Shown here: positions 26,209 through 34,182 of the stretch, in pieces | Layout: each line of letters opens with the position of its first letter | Position numbering within the stretch: position 1 is the stretch's first letter | Assembly: GCF_013745115.1 (NCBI RefSeq) | Contig: NZ_CP051151.1 | Coordinates: 1,178,001 to 1,242,000 of the forward strand | Reading direction: 5' to 3' | DNA from: Hujiaoplasma nucleasis | GTDB taxonomy: Bacteria > Bacillota_I > Bacilli_A > Izemoplasmatales > Hujiaoplasmataceae | DNA: 64,000 nucleotides | Program-made: the position numbers and the translations under genes | The notes under the pieces: generated by a model | The model's database searches: none | What the model was told of the DNA's origin: nothing | The model's input: only the letters and a program-made list of their open reading frames with translations

Positions 26209-26749
26209 CAATATAGTCTTTAACAGTTAGTTTTAAAATTTCATAGTCTCTGTCAGTAAAATTTGAAGTATCTAAAGAATACGTATTTAAACCTAAGATA
26301 TCTTTTTTAAATTCAAGCTTAGACTGAACAAAATGATCATAAGATATTAATCCTGTTGAAGTATGTGCTTGATGCCTAAATGGTTGTCTATCACAATATC
26401 TTTGATAAAGTATTTTAGAATCACCACTTAAAAACAAAACTAAAACTTGATTTATTGAAACTCCTAAATATTCTATCAAATCATTGAATTCATGATACTT
26501 AAAATTACTTTCTATGATTAATGGAATATCTTTATGGAATATTTCACCAGTATTATATTTAATAATTTCATAAGTTGCTTGAGATAAATTCTTATTTTCC
26601 TGTCTATTAGAAAAGCCTATAACATCTACTAATTTTTCTTTAATCATATCCTTATTAAAACAGATAATATTTAAATCACTTGATAGCCTTCTTGATAAGG
26701 TGGTTTTTAGTGAAGCTAGGTCTCCCATTACTAAAATTAATTTTTTCAT
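26195..26749 (-). CDS. P-loop kinase-like protein
   Basis: This 184-residue protein has a Walker A-like GDLASLKTT (residues 9-17), in which the usual GKT/S is LKTT. ICFNKDMIKEKL matches the nucleic/sugar-binding segment seen in AAA_33/zeta-type kinases, and LIIESNF resembles Walker B. It may phosphorylate a small molecule. No antitoxin-like partner is adjacent, so I do not call it a toxin. No specific substrate is evident. Confidence 0.65.
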   Translation of the reverse strand: MKKLILVMGDLASLKTTLSRRLSSDLNIICFNKDMIKEKLVDVIGFSNRQENKNLSQATYEIIKYNTGEIFHKDIPLIIESNFKYHEFNDLIEYLGVSINQVLVLFLSGDSKILYQRYCDRQPFRHQAHTSTGLISYDHFVQSKLEFKKDILGLNTYSLDTSNFTDRDYEILKLTVKDYIEKKI

Positions 26750-26795
26750 ATTATCACCACTGAATTACATATTTACTTAATTATACATCGAAAAC

Positions 26796-26826
26796 AAGAA
26801 AAAAAAGCCATTAAATTGATGGCTTT
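26796..26826 (-). terminator. Terminator of the lipoprotein operon
   Basis: AAAGCCAT/ATGGCTTT with a T8 run on the minus strand overlaps the stop of the gene at 26825. Confidence 0.75.
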
Positions 26827-27421
26827 AATTTTTTTTTGATTTTAAATATCTATTCCTTTGAACAATAAAGCTAATATTCCTAGTCAACTTAACTGAGAAA
26901 GGTAGTAAGAATGAAATAGAAATAATCAGTAATAGGCCAAGATAAACACCATTAATTAAAATACTTATATCTTCAAAAAGCATAATAAAGGATCTTATAG
27001 ATAACTGAATATTATTGATTTCCAAATCTTTAACTATATAATATTCAATATTTAAAGTTGGCGTTTCAGGGTCAGTCAAGAATACATAATTATCATAGAT
27101 TTTTACAGTTGATATTTCTCCGTAAATCTTAACAGCCATTATTTCATTTCTGTCTAAAAAATCCTGTTTAACTATCTCTACATCTTCACTTAAGGCTCTT
27201 TGAAACCTTTGATCAGTTCCATAAACCTTATAATCATATAAGAGTAAATTATCTTCTTCCAATATAATTGATGATGTTGCTAATTCATATGATGAAGTTT
27301 CATAAAATACTCTCTTAGGAGCAATTGAAAAAAGAACAATAATTAAAAGCAGTATGAGACCATAAATAATGGTCTTTAACCAAATAACTTGTATAGAAGC
27401 TTCTTGCTTTTTTCTAGCCAT
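26825..27421 (-). CDS. Membrane protein of unknown function
   Basis: This 198-residue protein has one helix at about 13-32, an extracellular region of about 110 residues rich in Tyr, Asp and Glu, and a second helix at about 155-175 with a basic tail. I recognise no domain. Its start overlaps the end of the EF-hand lipoprotein gene by 8 bp, so the two are translationally coupled and probably work together at the cell surface. Confidence 0.65.
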   Translation of the reverse strand: MARKKQEASIQVIWLKTIIYGLILLLIIVLFSIAPKRVFYETSSYELATSSIILEEDNLLLYDYKVYGTDQRFQRALSEDVEIVKQDFLDRNEIMAVKIYGEISTVKIYDNYVFLTDPETPTLNIEYYIVKDLEINNIQLSIRSFIMLFEDISILINGVYLGLLLIISISFLLPFSVKLTRNISFIVQRNRYLKSKKN

Positions 27422-28334
27422 TGTTATCGACTTTAATTATATTGAAATATATTTTTGGATTATCATCATAAAATCCAATCGTATATGATGTTGAAAATCC
27501 ATTTTCTATATGAGATAAATATAAAGAAATATTAAATTCGACGCCTTCAATATTAGCAAAGGTATCAATCGCTGTCGATAAATTTAGATTAGTAATAACC
27601 ATATTATCTGTTGCTTGTAAAATAACATCAGTAACATCGCCAAAAATGTCTTGAACATTCTCAGGTATATTCACACTTACTTGGCCTCTAGCGTCAACTG
27701 ATAAAGAAATGTCTTCTAAATATTGAGCCAAGTTAGAAAAGCGTATTCCATCTCCAATAATATAATACTCTGATCCTTCATAGACATAATCTCTTATCAT
27801 ATAAGTGCCAATATATTGATCATATTCTTGATATATAACAAAATCATCCACATCAATAACTTCATCATCATTTAAGTCTTCTGCAAAATTTGACGTTAAC
27901 CAAGCTTCATAATTTTTATATATTTCATGATCAATTTCATCAATGATTTGATCATCATTTAAATCTTCTGCCACACTAGAGTCTTTCCAGTATAAAAAAT
28001 AATTATAGAGTTGATAAATTTCAAAATCATCTTCGTTGATTTTTCGATCATCATTCATATCTAGAGCATCATCTGAGTTTCTCCAATAATCATAATTATA
28101 AGCCAATAAATAAAGTTCATAATCAACTTCATCTATTTTTCTATCTCCATTCATATCCAATGCATCATCAGAATTTTTCCAAATTTCCAAACTACTTTCA
28201 GTGATATCTTCTGTGTTCTCACTGGTGGTACCATCTAACTCATTTGTCGTTTGATCTGGAAAATATACACCATCACAGCCTACAAACACCAACGTTATCA
28301 CTAAAAACAATAAGACCAATAATCCTTTTTTCAT
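27414..28334 (-). CDS. Lipoprotein with four EF-hand/dockerin-like Ca2+ loops
   Basis: This 306-residue lipoprotein has a lipobox LVFVGC with Cys20. Four loops of the form DxNxDxxIDxxD occur at residues 60-71, 92-103, 124-135 and 153-164, spaced 29-32 residues apart, each followed by xEIY or xVIY. This is the dockerin/EF-hand calcium-binding pattern. The remaining 140 residues form a beta-rich domain I cannot name. It is coupled to the membrane protein at 26825. Real dockerins carry two loops, so four tandem copies are unusual and suggest a Ca2+-stiffened stalk. Confidence 0.8.
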   Translation of the reverse strand: MKKGLLVLLFLVITLVFVGCDGVYFPDQTTNELDGTTSENTEDITESSLEIWKNSDDALDMNGDRKIDEVDYELYLLAYNYDYWRNSDDALDMNDDRKINEDDFEIYQLYNYFLYWKDSSVAEDLNDDQIIDEIDHEIYKNYEAWLTSNFAEDLNDDEVIDVDDFVIYQEYDQYIGTYMIRDYVYEGSEYYIIGDGIRFSNLAQYLEDISLSVDARGQVSVNIPENVQDIFGDVTDVILQATDNMVITNLNLSTAIDTFANIEGVEFNISLYLSHIENGFSTSYTIGFYDDNPKIYFNIIKVDNNG

Positions 28335-28433
28335 GTAATTTCTCCTCCGATTTTATAGTTTTATTTATATAAAAAACCTAATCTATTATACTTAGGTATT
28401 TCATTCATATCAAGAAATACTAAAAATATATCA

Positions 28434-29468
28434 TTAAATATAAGTACATCTATTTCTACCATTCTTTTTTGATAAATATAAGGCTTCATCAGCTCTTTTA
28501 AAAAAATCATTATATGTTTCTTCAGATTGATATGAAGTCATACCAATACTTATCGTAACCTTTCCTACTTTATCATGGATATCATTTTCTAATAGTTTAA
28601 TAAAGCTTTCACCAATACTGATTGCTATTTCTTTATGAGTGTTAGGTAATATAACTGAAAACTCTTCTCCACCCCACCTCGCTAATGTATCTGAAGGTCG
28701 AATATGGCTCAAAAATAAATTTGATATATATTTTAAATACTCATCACCTATATGATGACCATAAGTATCATTTACTTTTTTAAAAAAATCTATATCCACT
28801 ATTAAAATAGTTAAAGATGAATTGTTTTTTTGACTTAATTCAATTTCTTTAGACAATTGTTCATAGTACATTTTACGATTGAATAACCCTGTCAAAGGAT
28901 CGATTTTTGACATGCCTTCTAATTTTTCTATCAAGACTTGTTGGGAAAAATTAAAAGCATATAGAATTCCACCAGGTAATACTATGATAATACTTATATT
29001 AAACAAACTTTCAAAATCTGTATTAAATATAAATATCGCTAAAAACAAGGTGATTAAGGAACAAAACAAATATAAAATTGTTGCATGTTTTTTGTTTAAG
29101 AGCGTGTAAACAGTTATACCTAGAACAATGGTAAAAGCATAACCATATGAATCTCCTTCTGTTGTTAAAATCACAGCTATAGTGGCCATAAACATTATAA
29201 AAGAATCCACATAAGCTGGAATAATATATTTCTTATATTTTATAATGTGAAATAAAGTATAAGAACTTAAAAGTAATAATATAATTTCAAATAAAGCAAG
29301 AAATAAATGATTGTTTGTCTCATCAGCAAGAATAAAAAGGTTATAGAAAATACTTGGTACAAGTACAATAATAAAAAATATATTAATAGCAATTAATAAA
29401 TATTTCTTCGCTAAACCAATATCATTGGCTTGATTATATATACCATTCAAAGAATTATTATTTCTCAT
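28434..29468 (-). CDS. Membrane-bound diguanylate cyclase (GGDEF)
   Basis: With ATG at 29468 (after AAAGGAAG) the protein has 344 residues. Five or six membrane helices (about 20-185) precede a GGDEF domain. LTGLFNRKMYYEQL and DIDFFKKVNDTYGHHIGDEYL are the metal and GTP-binding blocks. The active loop is RWGGEEF. An RxxD inhibitory site (RPSD) lies five residues before GGEEF, as in feedback-inhibited enzymes. It should make cyclic-di-GMP. No phosphodiesterase with intact motifs or PilZ protein is seen in the window. Confidence 0.92.
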   Translation of the reverse strand: MRNNNSLNGIYNQANDIGLAKKYLLIAINIFFIIVLVPSIFYNLFILADETNNHLFLALFEIILLLLSSYTLFHIIKYKKYIIPAYVDSFIMFMATIAVILTTEGDSYGYAFTIVLGITVYTLLNKKHATILYLFCSLITLFLAIFIFNTDFESLFNISIIIVLPGGILYAFNFSQQVLIEKLEGMSKIDPLTGLFNRKMYYEQLSKEIELSQKNNSSLTILIVDIDFFKKVNDTYGHHIGDEYLKYISNLFLSHIRPSDTLARWGGEEFSVILPNTHKEIAISIGESFIKLLENDIHDKVGKVTISIGMTSYQSEETYNDFFKRADEALYLSKKNGRNRCTYI

Positions 29469-29624
29469 TAATTTCTTCCTTTCTTTGATATTATACTGTA
29501 TTTCATTATACAATAGCTATAAGTTAATAACAATTCAATATAGAAAAACAATATAAAATATAATGAAATAATATAAAATCTAAATGGTCTTAATAAAAGC
29601 CAAATCACAAATAAAATTCTATTT

Positions 29625-29656
29625 AAAAAACAAAAAAAAGCCATCCTAAGATGGCT
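29625..29656 (-). terminator. Terminator of the tRNA operon
   Basis: AGCCATC/GATGGCT (29639-29656) is followed on the minus strand by a T8 run, 15 bp after tRNA-Phe. The stretch 29469-29624 is AT-rich and holds nothing else I recognise. Confidence 0.85.
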
Positions 29657-29671
29657 ATATTTCGTTCTCGA

Positions 29672-29747
29672 TGGTGGTCCAGGCCGGGATCGAACCGGCG
29701 ACACATGGATTTTCAGTCCATTGCTCTACCTACTGAGCTACCGGACC
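29672..29747 (-). tRNA. tRNA-Phe (GAA)
   Basis: This 76-nt cloverleaf has anticodon GAA in ACTGAAAAT, T-loop GGTTCGATCCC and an encoded CCA. Confidence 0.97.
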
Positions 29748-29758
29748 AATAAAAAAAA

Positions 29759-29834
29759 TGGCGGTCCGGACGGGACTTGAACCCGCGATCTCCAGTGTGA
29801 CAGACTGGCATGTTAACCACTACACCACCGGACC
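29759..29834 (-). tRNA. tRNA-Asp (GTC)
   Basis: This 76-nt cloverleaf has anticodon loop CTGTCAC and an encoded CCA. Confidence 0.97.
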
Positions 29835-29841
29835 TTTTTAT

Positions 29842-29918
29842 TGGTTGCGGGGGAAGGATTTGAACCTCCGACCTCTGGGTTATGAGCCCAACGAGCTACC
29901 AGACTGCTCCACCCCGCG
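29842..29918 (-). tRNA. Initiator tRNA-fMet (CAT)
   Basis: This 77-nt tRNA has anticodon CAT. The initiator marks are a C1-A72 mismatch (CGCGGGG against CCCCGCA) and three G-C pairs flanking the anticodon loop (GGGCTCATAACCC). CCA is encoded. Confidence 0.96.
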
Positions 29919-29940
29919 GTGTTAATTTTGTTGCTACTAT

Positions 29941-29969
29941 ATGATATCAAAATGAAAATCTAATGTCAA
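29941..29969 (-). promoter_or_regulatory. Promoter of the fMet-Asp-Phe tRNA group
   Basis: TTGACA (29964-29969) and TATCAT (29941-29946) are 17 bp apart on the minus strand, directly upstream of tRNA-fMet. Confidence 0.8.
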
Positions 29970-29984
29970 CACTAAATTTTCTTT

Positions 29985-30060
29985 TGGTGGAGAATAGCGG
30001 GATCGAACCGCTGACCTCCTGCGTGCAAGGCAGGCGCTCTCCCAGCTGAGCTAATTCCCC
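29985..30060 (-). tRNA. tRNA-Ala (TGC), copy 1
   Basis: This 76-nt tRNA has anticodon loop TTGCACG and an encoded CCA. It is identical to the copy at 30622-30697. Confidence 0.97.
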
Positions 30061-30065
30061 AAGAA

Positions 30066-30152
30066 TGGTACCCGAGGCCGGACTCGAACCGGCACGTCAT
30101 TGCTGACATTGGATTTTAAGTCCAACGCGTCTACCTATTCCGCCACTCGGGC
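30066..30152 (-). tRNA. tRNA-Leu (TAA)
   Basis: This 87-nt class II tRNA has a long variable arm (TGTCAGCAATGACGT), anticodon loop CTTAAAA and an encoded CCA. Confidence 0.96.
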
Positions 30153-30155
30153 AAG

Positions 30156-30231
30156 TGGTGACCCGCAGGCGATTCGAACGCCTGACCCTTTGATTAAAAG
30201 TCAAATGCTCTACCGACTGAGCTAGCGGGTC
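30156..30231 (-). tRNA. tRNA-Lys (TTT)
   Basis: This 76-nt cloverleaf has anticodon loop CTTTTAA and an encoded CCA. Confidence 0.97.
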
Positions 30232-30263
30232 AATAAGCTTGAATCTTGCGAGTAAAAAAATAT

Positions 30264-30323
30264 TGGTGTCAAATGTAGGAATTGAACCTACTTCCATAGG
30301 CTTTACCATTAAGCTAGATTGAC
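30264..30323 (-). pseudogene. tRNA-like gene lacking the anticodon arm
   Basis: This 60-nt sequence has tRNA parts in order: an acceptor strand GTCAATC pairing 5 of 7 with ATTTGAC, T8-A9, a D-arm GCTT-AATGGTA-AAGC, a T-arm GTAGG-TTCAATT-CCTAC and an encoded ACCA. Only eight bases (CTATGGAA) lie between the D- and T-arms, where about 22 are expected, so there is no anticodon arm. It sits inside the tRNA transcript between Ser and Lys. It is probably a deletion remnant, though the well-kept D- and T-arms leave another role possible. Confidence 0.8.
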
Positions 30324-30327
30324 ATAA

Positions 30328-30420
30328 TGGCGGAGAAAGAGGGATTCGAACCCCCGCGGCGCTCGCACGCCCTGTCGGTTTTCAAGACCGATCCCTTCAG
30401 CCGGGCTTGGGTATTTCTCC
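30328..30420 (-). tRNA. tRNA-Ser (TGA)
   Basis: This 93-nt class II tRNA has a long GC-rich variable arm, anticodon loop CTTGAAA, discriminator G and an encoded CCA. Confidence 0.96.
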
Positions 30421-30435
30421 GTTTGATTCTATAAG

Positions 30436-30512
30436 TGGTGGACCCAGTAGGACTCGAACCTACGACCGATCGGTTATGAGCCGATAGCTCTAACCAACTG
30501 AGCTATGGGTCC
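30436..30512 (-). tRNA. tRNA-Ile2 (CAT, lysidine-modified)
   Basis: This 77-nt tRNA has anticodon CAT. Its body (GGACCCATAGCTCAGTTGG..., T-arm GTAGGTTCGAGTCCTAC) resembles Bacillus tRNA-Ile2 rather than elongator Met, which is the next gene. It would need TilS (42427) to convert C34 to lysidine and read AUA. Confidence 0.85.
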
Positions 30513-30518
30513 AAGCAA

Positions 30519-30595
30519 TGGTAGCGGCAGAGAGACTTGAACTCTCAACCTCACGGGTATGAACCGTACGCTCTAGCCAGTTGAGCTACACCGCC
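30519..30595 (-). tRNA. Elongator tRNA-Met (CAT)
   Basis: This 77-nt tRNA has anticodon loop TTCATAC. Its acceptor GGCGGTG and D-arm match Firmicute elongator Met. CCA is encoded. Confidence 0.92.
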
Positions 30596-30621
30596 GTAGA
30601 TATATTTTTAATTGAAAAGAA

Positions 30622-30697
30622 TGGTGGAGAATAGCGGGATCGAACCGCTGACCTCCTGCGTGCAAGGCAGGCGCTCTCCCAGCTGAGCTAATTCCCC
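30622..30697 (-). tRNA. tRNA-Ala (TGC), copy 2
   Basis: This 76-nt tRNA is identical to the copy at 29985-30060, with anticodon loop TTGCACG. Confidence 0.97.
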
Positions 30698-30704
30698 ACA
30701 AAAA

Positions 30705-30781
<77 letters not shown>

Positions 30782-30810
30782 ATTTTCGTATTCTTCGCAA
30801 TGCGAATTAT

Positions 30811-30839
30811 ATTTTACTATTTATAAACATATTTGTCAA
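30811..30839 (-). promoter_or_regulatory. Promoter of the main tRNA operon
   Basis: TTGACA (30834-30839) and TAAAAT (30811-30816) are 17 bp apart on the minus strand. The start would fall near 30804, with a short TTCGCA/TGCGAA hairpin between it and tRNA-Ile. Confidence 0.8.
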
Positions 30840-30893
30840 TTATTATTTGTCGTTTTTTTTAAAAAAAGTAAATAAAGACTGATTTAGTGCTGT

Positions 30894-30925
30894 AAATGAT
30901 GGATATCTTAAAATATCCATCATTT
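30894..30925. terminator. Long hairpin after the par operon
   Basis: AAATGATGGATAT pairs with ATATCCATCATTT (13 bp). The T run is short on the minus strand, so termination of the par operon here may be partial. Confidence 0.55.
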
Positions 30926-30928
30926 ATT

Positions 30929-31210
30929 TTATTGTTTAGGGTATTTCACAGCGTTCTTAATCAATTTTTCTCTAATTATTTCTTCTGGATCAAAACCCAA
31001 ATCAGATGCCATAGCTATAGAATATATTAAGACATCTGCTAATTCTTCCTTAACGTTTTCTATATTAGGACCTTCATCTTCCCATTGATAGTTTTCTAAT
31101 AACTCTGCAGCTTCGATTATAATTGATTTAGCTAGAGCTTGAGGTGTGTCATGGTGTCTCCATCCTCTTTCATCTCTAAATTTGATTATTTCATCAATTA
31201 ATTTCTTCAT
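30929..31210 (-). CDS. MazG-like nucleotide pyrophosphohydrolase
   Basis: This 93-residue protein is a compact MazG domain. RGWRHHDTPQALAKSIIIEAAELLENYQWE provides the EAAEL metal helix and VKEELADVLIYSIAMA the second helix with ExxD. Such enzymes hydrolyse non-canonical NTPs to NMP and pyrophosphate. It is the last gene of the par operon and overlaps DUF951 by 17 bp. Confidence 0.9.
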   Translation of the reverse strand: MKKLIDEIIKFRDERGWRHHDTPQALAKSIIIEAAELLENYQWEDEGPNIENVKEELADVLIYSIAMASDLGFDPEEIIREKLIKNAVKYPKQ

Positions 31211-31388
31211 TACTTAACACCTTCTTAATTCTCTTCTTTAGGTCCATTCTGTTCATCAAAACTTCTCTTTCACAGCCTAAACATTTTAATTTACATACTG
31301 CTCCAAAACGAATTATCTCCCATTTGTTTTCTCCACAAGGATGACCTTTTTTTAGAACAAGTATTGAACCTTGTTTTATATCTTCCAT
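31194..31388 (-). CDS. DUF951 family protein (YyzM-like)
   Basis: This 64-residue protein has VLKKGHPCGENKWEIIRFGAVCKLKCLGCEREVLMNR, the DUF951 signature with three Cys, a possible metal site. The ATG at 31388 lies just after the parB stop and follows AAGGTG. In Firmicutes this family commonly sits beside parB, as here. The function is unknown. Confidence 0.9.
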   Translation of the reverse strand: MEDIKQGSILVLKKGHPCGENKWEIIRFGAVCKLKCLGCEREVLMNRMDLKKRIKKVLSNEEIN

Positions 31389-31389
31389 C

Positions 31390-32241
31390 TTATTCACCTT
31401 CTAATAAAGATTTAAGTCTATCTAATTCTTCCTTATTATTGAATGTAATAATGAGTTTATTGCTAGATACTTTTACTTCATTTTTTAAATTAAGTTTATT
31501 GATCAAATGATCTTTTGTTTCATATAAGTCTTTTTGAAATTCAACATTAATTTGACTTCTTTTGATTTGTTTTTTCTTTTTTTCTTTTTTGACCAACTGT
31601 TCAATATCTCTCACAGTTAATTTCTTTTCGATAACTGTTTGTGCTATTTTAATAATCCTATCTTTATCTTTTAACTTACTTAAACTTCTAGCGTGGCCCA
31701 TGGTAATATTGCCTTCATTAATCTCATCAATGACTTCTTCAGGTAAAGATAAAATACCTAAAGCATTAGAAACATAAGAACGACTCTTTCCAATCTTATT
31801 GGCAAGTTCAAGGTGTGTCAAATCCATAGCGTCAATGACATTCTTATAGGCTTTTGCTTCCTCAACGATGGTTAAGTCTTCTCTTTGTATATTTTCTAAT
31901 AGTGCTATTTCAGCTAAATATTGATTGTTATAATCTCTAATGATCGCTGGGATTGTCTTAAATTCAGCCATTTCTGACGCCCTACATCTTCTTTCTCCAG
32001 CAACCAACAAATAGCCATTACTGATTTTTTTCACAATAATTGGCTGCAAGACACCATTCATTCTAATTGAATCAGATAATTCTTTTAAAGCTTCTTTATC
32101 AAAATGCTTTCTTGGTTGAAATGGATTAGGAATAATCTTAGATAATTCAATATCTACAACTTCTTCATTCTCTTTAATTTCAATTTCGTTTTCTTTTAAT
32201 AAATCTTGTAATGAACGTTTAATCATTTCATCCTTGTTCAT
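31390..32241 (-). CDS. parB: ParB/Spo0J chromosome-partition protein
   Basis: This 283-residue protein has the CTP-binding ParB/Srx domain (IIPNPFQPRKHFD, then GYLLVAGERRCRAS and LLENIQREDLTIVEEA), a helix-turn-helix (LANKIGKSRSYVSNALGILSLP, about 142-165) and a C-terminal dimer domain. It loads at parS sites near the origin and spreads as a sliding clamp. It overlaps parA by 14 bp. I did not find a convincing parS palindrome in the window. Confidence 0.97.
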   Translation of the reverse strand: MNKDEMIKRSLQDLLKENEIEIKENEEVVDIELSKIIPNPFQPRKHFDKEALKELSDSIRMNGVLQPIIVKKISNGYLLVAGERRCRASEMAEFKTIPAIIRDYNNQYLAEIALLENIQREDLTIVEEAKAYKNVIDAMDLTHLELANKIGKSRSYVSNALGILSLPEEVIDEINEGNITMGHARSLSKLKDKDRIIKIAQTVIEKKLTVRDIEQLVKKEKKKKQIKRSQINVEFQKDLYETKDHLINKLNLKNEVKVSSNKLIITFNNKEELDRLKSLLEGE

Positions 32242-33007
32242 TACGACTCACCACCTCTTTAGCTAATTTTTTATAGGAAATAGAAGATTTACTCCTAGGA
32301 GAAAACTGTGTCACTGGCATACCATAAAATGTTGCATTAGAGCAAGTGATATTACGAGGTATAATTGTTTTAAAAACCTTCTCTTTAAAATATGTTTTAA
32401 TTTCATTTACTATTTGAAACCCTGAAGTTACTCGTTTATCCAACATAGTTAATAAAACACCATAAATGGTTAAATCTTCTTTATTAACTTTTTTCTTGTT
32501 TTGAACGATTCTAATGGTGTTTAATAATTGAGTTAAACCATCCATTGCTAAAAATTCACATTGAACAGGAACAATAACACCATCTGAAGCTACCAATGCA
32601 TTGGTAGTGATATACCCTAAGGAAGGCGGACAATCAATCAATACATAATCATAATTTTCTTTAAATTTATGTAAATGATCATGGAGTATAAAATCTCTAT
32701 TGGTATCTCCAATGATGGCTTCTTCTATCCCCTCAACCATGGTTTTAGCAGGAAGCACATCAATATTACGGTGATGACTTTTGATGAGGATATCTTCAAA
32801 TCCGACTTCCTTTTTAAAAACATCAAAAATGCTTTTTTGAAAAGAACCTCTATCAATACCCATACATGATGTTGCATTTGCTTGATAATCCAAATCTATT
32901 ATTAATATTTTATTTCTTAAATTGGCTAATGAACTTGCTAAATTAATGGCCGTTGTTGTTTTACCAACTCCACCTTTTTGGTTAGCAATCGACAGTACTA
33001 ATCCCAT
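32228..33007 (-). CDS. parA: ParA/Soj partition ATPase
   Basis: This 259-residue Walker-type ATPase has NQKGGVGKTTTAINLA (deviant Walker A), LIIDLDYQANAT and VLIDCPPSLGYIT. It positions ParB-parS complexes and, in Firmicutes, influences DnaA. ATG at 33007 follows AAAGGGAA; a GTG five codons upstream overlaps the preceding gene and is less likely. Confidence 0.97.
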   Translation of the reverse strand: MGLVLSIANQKGGVGKTTTAINLASSLANLRNKILIIDLDYQANATSCMGIDRGSFQKSIFDVFKKEVGFEDILIKSHHRNIDVLPAKTMVEGIEEAIIGDTNRDFILHDHLHKFKENYDYVLIDCPPSLGYITTNALVASDGVIVPVQCEFLAMDGLTQLLNTIRIVQNKKKVNKEDLTIYGVLLTMLDKRVTSGFQIVNEIKTYFKEKVFKTIIPRNITCSNATFYGMPVTQFSPRSKSSISYKKLAKEVVSRNEQG

Positions 33008-33018
33008 ATAATTCCCTT

Positions 33019-34182
33019 TCACTTATTCAAATATTTCTTAATTATTTCTATATTATCTTGGAAAAAAGCGATTGTTTGATCATCAAAGAATGGTTCAAAG
33101 TCAAAATCTATGACTTTTTTTGTATTCATATCTACTTCAAATTTGTTCCAAGAACTTGATTGGTATAAATTGTGAGTCATGTAAACATAGATCATTGCAA
33201 AAACAATTAACTTTTCTTCTTTATTGATATTTAAATTACTTAAATTCAAATCATCAATATCTATGTTTGGTTTTTTATGTCTTAAGACAAAATTAATCAT
33301 TATTGAAAATAGATCAGAATGATCATTAACCATATATTTTTTTAGATTTACAGTGGTTTTTCTCATATTAAGAGAAATATTTTGATTATCTAATATTTTT
33401 TGATATCCAATTTCATGAATATAAAAATATAGATCTGAAATGTTTTTTATTTCTGAACCATCTTTCAAGATTTGTTTAGCAATAAATTCGCTAGTTTCTG
33501 TTACAGCCGCCTGAAAATCATTGTCTTCATAAATAGGTGGATCGCCTTGAATTCTTTTTATTGCTTGCATAAAGTTAAAGATATCTTTTTGCATACTATC
33601 ATTTGTTTTTTTATCATGAATCCACTCTAAATTCATCTCACTATATGATTTCTCATTGATAAGAATAAAGGCAAAATTAACTAAATAATAAAGAATTAAA
33701 CCAGTAATATAAATATAAATGGCACCAGGTAAATCATTATTTATTAATAATGAATCTCCATCATTAAATATATAAAATATACCTAAAACAGTAACAAATG
33801 TTGAAAAAACAAAGTAAGAATATATTTCTTGATAAAAAGCAATAATGGTTAAGACAATATAAAACAATAAATATGCATAAAAACTTGTTATACCTTGGGT
33901 ATAGTAAACCATAAAAAAGACAGATTGAATTATAGTAATTTGCATTGCAAGAAAAATTAAATTCAATTTAATAAAACCATATGTAATAAGTAAAGCAAGG
34001 ATAAAACCACCAATAAAGATACTTTTAACCCATGTAGGATAATCTAAAAGATAAGATACCCCAAGTGTTAAAGCTGTAAAAACAGTTAAGAATATAAATA
34101 TAACAATAACCTTAATTTTTCTAACTTCATTCATTGGCAGGTATTCAGTATTCAATAAGGTTGAAAAGAATTTTTTTATCAT
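33019..34182 (-). CDS. Membrane protein with possible decayed HD-GYP-like domain
   Basis: This 387-residue protein has about six helices (25-185) and a cytoplasmic C-terminal domain. The soluble part has IHEIGYQKI, VFAMIYVYMTHNLYQ and FDFEPFFDDQTIAFF in the order of the HDIGK, VADxxDALTxxRxY and FDP..V..F segments of HD-GYP proteins, but the catalytic His/Asp pairs are absent. That likeness is tentative. It lies between parA and a similarly built gene, overlapping that gene's end by 4 bp. Confidence 0.6.
   Translation of the reverse strand: MIKKFFSTLLNTEYLPMNEVRKIKVIVIFIFLTVFTALTLGVSYLLDYPTWVKSIFIGGFILALLITYGFIKLNLIFLAMQITIIQSVFFMVYYTQGITSFYAYLLFYIVLTIIAFYQEIYSYFVFSTFVTVLGIFYIFNDGDSLLINNDLPGAIYIYITGLILYYLVNFAFILINEKSYSEMNLEWIHDKKTNDSMQKDIFNFMQAIKRIQGDPPIYEDNDFQAAVTETSEFIAKQILKDGSEIKNISDLYFYIHEIGYQKILDNQNISLNMRKTTVNLKKYMVNDHSDLFSIMINFVLRHKKPNIDIDDLNLSNLNINKEEKLIVFAMIYVYMTHNLYQSSSWNKFEVDMNTKKVIDFDFEPFFDDQTIAFFQDNIEIIKKYLNK

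Noticed and set aside
26195-26749. P-loop protein considered as a zeta-type toxin
   Set aside because: No antitoxin-like gene is adjacent and the Walker A is atypical, so only a kinase-like call is supported.
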